64,000 nt of DNA from positions 558,001 to 622,000 of the forward strand of contig NZ_LTAZ01000004.1 of NCBI RefSeq assembly GCF_001593955.1, read 5' to 3'. The notes beneath the pieces are model-generated. The model worked only from the letters and a program-made list of their open reading frames with translations. It searched no databases and was not told the origin of the DNA. This DNA comes from Halalkalicoccus paucihalophilus. Its GTDB lineage: Archaea; Halobacteriota; Halobacteria; Halobacteriales; Halalkalicoccaceae. Positions 62,072-64,000 of this stretch are shown in pieces. Positions within the stretch are counted from its first letter, which is position 1, and each line of letters begins with the position of its first letter. The translations under genes were made by a program, and so were the position numbers.

Positions 62072-63325
62072 TCAGTGGCTCCGTAGCGAGTCGACGACCG
62101 TCTCGGAATCGGCGTCTATCCCGCCGGCCTGTGCGAACTCCGGACCACCGCCACCGCCGCCGCTGAACTCCGTAGTCAGGGTGTCGATCACGGCGCTTGC
62201 ATCCGTCTCGCCCGCGCTCGCGACCACGACCGTCACGGGCCGCTCGTCGCTCACGAACGCGGCGACCTCGCAGTCCTCGCCGGCCAGCGCACGCGCCCGA
62301 TCCGCCAGCGTGTCGCCATCGACACCCGACAGCGATCCGACGAGCCAGCGTTCACCCGCACACTCGACGGTCTCCTCGCGGATCGCCTCGATCTGCGTCT
62401 CGGCGATCCGGTCGAGCAATGCGTCGCGCTCGCCTTCCAGTTCCGTCAGCGTCTCTCGCTGGCGCTCGATCGCCTCTGGAAGGGGCGCCACGCCGACTCC
62501 GAGTTCCCGGGCGGCCGACAGCGCCGCCGTCCGAGTCTCGGTGCGGTGGTCGATGGCCGCGGGACCGACCGCGAGTTCGATTCTCGTGAGGCCCTCGCCG
62601 GGGTTCGAGCGGTCGAGAACCGAGATGAAACCGATCTCGCGGGTGTTCGAGACGTGGGTGCCGCCACAGGCCGCCGCGTCCCACGGCGTCGTCGTGGGAC
62701 CAGCGGAGCGACGCTTCGCGTCGTCCCGGTTGGCTCCGGCGGCTCCAATGGTCACGATCCGAACCCCCTTGCCGTCGCCGAAGACGCCCTCTTCGGTCTT
62801 GGTGTTGAAGGCGACTTCCTCGCGCGAACGCGCTTCGTCGACGGGGACCGTCTCCCACGTGACCGGCCGGCTCTCCCAGACCGCTCGGTTCGCGCGGGCT
62901 TCGAGTTCGACCAGCACGCCGTCGTCGATGTCCGTGGTGGTCTCGAAGTCGATCCGGGCCTTTCGCTCGTCGATATCGAACCCGCCGTAGCCCAGTTCGT
63001 CGAGTAGGGGTCGGGCGGCCCCATAGAGGACGTGACTCGCCGTGTGAGTGCGCATACAGTAGGTCCGAAATCCCGTGTCGATCGTACAGGAGACGGTCCC
63101 ACCGGGTTTAATGTCGATTTCCTCGACGAGCGTGTGGACGACCTCGCCGTCGCGTTTCTGGACATCGATCACCGGGATTCCGTTGATCTCGCCCCTGTCG
63201 GCGGGCTGGCCGCCGCTTTCGGGGTAGAAGTAGGTGCGGTCGAGAACGACCTCCGGGCCGGTTCGGTTTTCGACCCGCGCTTCGAACGCGGTCGTCTCGG
63301 GATCCTGTGGTGCGAGCGAGTCCAT
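62072..63325 (-). CDS. Alanyl-tRNA editing protein (AlaX, long form)
   Basis: 417 aa from the ATG at 63325 (MDSLAPQDPETTAFEARV). An AlaRS-like beta domain with FYPESGGQPADRGEI is followed by the editing domain with THTASHVLYG and CGGTHVSNTREIG (zinc ligands). A C-terminal coiled coil and DHHA1 domain end in SGGGGGGPEFAQAGG. It removes wrongly attached Ser or Gly from tRNA-Ala in trans. The length identifies the AlaX-L type with DHHA1. Confidence 0.93.
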   Translation of the reverse strand: MDSLAPQDPETTAFEARVENRTGPEVVLDRTYFYPESGGQPADRGEINGIPVIDVQKRDGEVVHTLVEEIDIKPGGTVSCTIDTGFRTYCMRTHTASHVLYGAARPLLDELGYGGFDIDERKARIDFETTTDIDDGVLVELEARANRAVWESRPVTWETVPVDEARSREEVAFNTKTEEGVFGDGKGVRIVTIGAAGANRDDAKRRSAGPTTTPWDAAACGGTHVSNTREIGFISVLDRSNPGEGLTRIELAVGPAAIDHRTETRTAALSAARELGVGVAPLPEAIERQRETLTELEGERDALLDRIAETQIEAIREETVECAGERWLVGSLSGVDGDTLADRARALAGEDCEVAAFVSDERPVTVVVASAGETDASAVIDTLTTEFSGGGGGGPEFAQAGGIDADSETVVDSLRSH

Positions 63326-63355
63326 AGGTGGGGCTGTCACCCGAGCGCCAAAAAC

Positions 63356-63850
63356 CTACTCGGCGAGTTCGATACCCAGGTCGGATTCGATGTCCGCGAT
63401 GAGCGAACCGCCGACGCCCGCGCGGGCGGCCCGACCCTGTTCGACTGCCATGAGCTGCTCTTCGGGAACGTCCAACGACTCGGCGAGTTCGTGGATCTGC
63501 AGTCCGGCGTCCTGTCTGGCCTCCCTGAATCGGTCGCCGTAGCCCGAGACGAGGTAGGGAAGCGGGTCGTCGGCGTAGTTCGTCCCTTCCCGTTCCCAGC
63601 GGCTCGAATCGCCCCCTTGGGCGTCCTGCAGCTCGGCGACCTTCCGGGCAGCACGTTTCTTCCGGTCGCTCTCTTTCGATTGCCCGTCGCGTTTCTTCTC
63701 GGCGTCGTCGTGGGGCGCACACGAAGCGCAGACCTTGAGGGTCGCCCCGGCGATGGAGGCCGTCTTGAGCGAGCCCGAAGAGGCCCCACAGAGTTCACAG
63801 GAGCCGGCGTCGCCCCCGCCCGTGGAGTCGCCGGTGGAGTATTTCGCCAT
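63356..63850 (-). CDS. MBF1-like zinc-ribbon/HTH transcription factor
   Basis: 164 aa from the ATG at 63850. The N-terminal zinc ribbon (CELCGASSG and VCASCAPHDD) and basic linker KKRDGQSKESDRKKRAARK are followed by a C-terminal HTH_3 domain (RFREARQDAGLQIHELAESL). This is the archaeal multiprotein-bridging-factor 1 architecture, which links TBP-type transcription or translation to regulators. Longer frames upstream run into tRNA promoter DNA and are rejected. It precedes the alaX-like gene by 30 bases. Confidence 0.9.
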   Translation of the reverse strand: MAKYSTGDSTGGGDAGSCELCGASSGSLKTASIAGATLKVCASCAPHDDAEKKRDGQSKESDRKKRAARKVAELQDAQGGDSSRWEREGTNYADDPLPYLVSGYGDRFREARQDAGLQIHELAESLDVPEEQLMAVEQGRAARAGVGGSLIADIESDLGIELAE

Positions 63851-63939
63851 GTGACCGATACGCAACACGGACATTTGAATATACTGTCGCCACCGGGGTA
63901 GTGACAGGCCCAACCACGGGGCTGGCGAAGCGAAAGCCC

Positions 63940-63946
63940 TTTTATG
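63940..63946 (+). promoter_or_regulatory. BoxA promoter of tRNA-Leu
   Basis: TTTTATG lies about 40 bases before the first base of the tRNA gene. This gives a start of transcription about 15 bases upstream of the mature 5' end. Confidence 0.5.
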
Positions 63947-63982
63947 GGAGGTGGAATAGAGACGGGTGCAAAGACACAACGA

Positions 63983-64000
63983 GCGTGGGTAGCCAAGCCA
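63983..64000 (+). tRNA. tRNA-Leu, first 18 bases (cut by the window edge)
   Basis: GCGTGGGTAGCCAAGCCA matches the 5' acceptor strand (GCGTGGG), the TA at positions 8-9 and the D-arm start of haloarchaeal leucine tRNAs as I recall them. The anticodon lies outside the window, so the isoacceptor cannot be named. Confidence 0.65.

Overview
This window is chromosomal DNA of a halophilic archaeon (class Halobacteria). The evidence is high G+C, proteins very rich in Asp and Glu, Tat-type lipoprotein signals, many 4-base start/stop overlaps (ATGA, GTGA), TATA-like BoxA elements 22-30 bases upstream of start codons (leaderless transcripts), and archaeal marker genes: ribosomal protein S17e, primase PriS, GINS, Cdc48, CofD, archease with RtcB, a TrmB-type regulator and dodecin. 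The genus cannot be told from the sequence alone. No transposase, integrase, CRISPR array, rRNA or intein was seen.

Layout. 1-7.3 kb: the tail of a biotin carboxyl carrier domain followed at once by biotin-protein ligase, then UspA, an amidohydrolase, an HD phosphohydrolase, an amidase, a short-chain fatty acid transporter and two small proteins. 7.4-10.8 kb: a tight operon of cofD, a TIM-barrel DUS-like gene, a CitG-like gene and DUF447, running into rps17e. 11-20.7 kb: amino acid and redox genes (asd, 2-hydroxyacid dehydrogenase, amidohydrolase, FAD reductase, a DyP-like protein, hisD, IscA/HesB, an AAC(3)-type acetyltransferase). 20.8-27.3 kb: dodecin, PAP2 phosphatase, an orphan peptide-type binding protein, two small proteins, a polysaccharide deacetylase, UspA and MscS.

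27.3-43.4 kb holds a likely carbohydrate uptake and oxidation island. It has two TrmB-type regulators, an aldo/keto reductase, a complete MalEFGK-type ABC transporter, two Gfo/Idh/MocA dehydrogenases, a sugar isomerase/epimerase-like TIM barrel and a zinc alcohol dehydrogenase. 43.4-55.4 kb: a hydrolase, an eIF2B-like protein/ribose-1,5-bisphosphate isomerase, RtcB ligase and its partner archease, a cation/proton antiporter, a twice-frameshifted lipoprotein gene, and the replication pair priS-GINS. 55.4-64 kb: cdc48 with a small partner gene, panB, a HAD hydrolase, acyl-CoA dehydrogenase, an AlaX-type tRNA editing protein, an MBF1-like HTH protein, and the first 18 bases of a tRNA-Leu gene at the right edge.

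The most unusual content is noncoding. Three dispersed copies of one hairpin-rich element (19680-19893, 45263-45649, 60589-60867) share conserved blocks. Their hairpin stems differ in sequence between copies but remain perfectly or almost perfectly paired, and loops or flanks are often kept. An 88-base core is 85/88 identical between two of the copies. A fourth hairpin-rich noncoding stretch (about 16985-17240) has the same triloop style but a different sequence. Several promoters also carry clear inverted repeats placed like operators.
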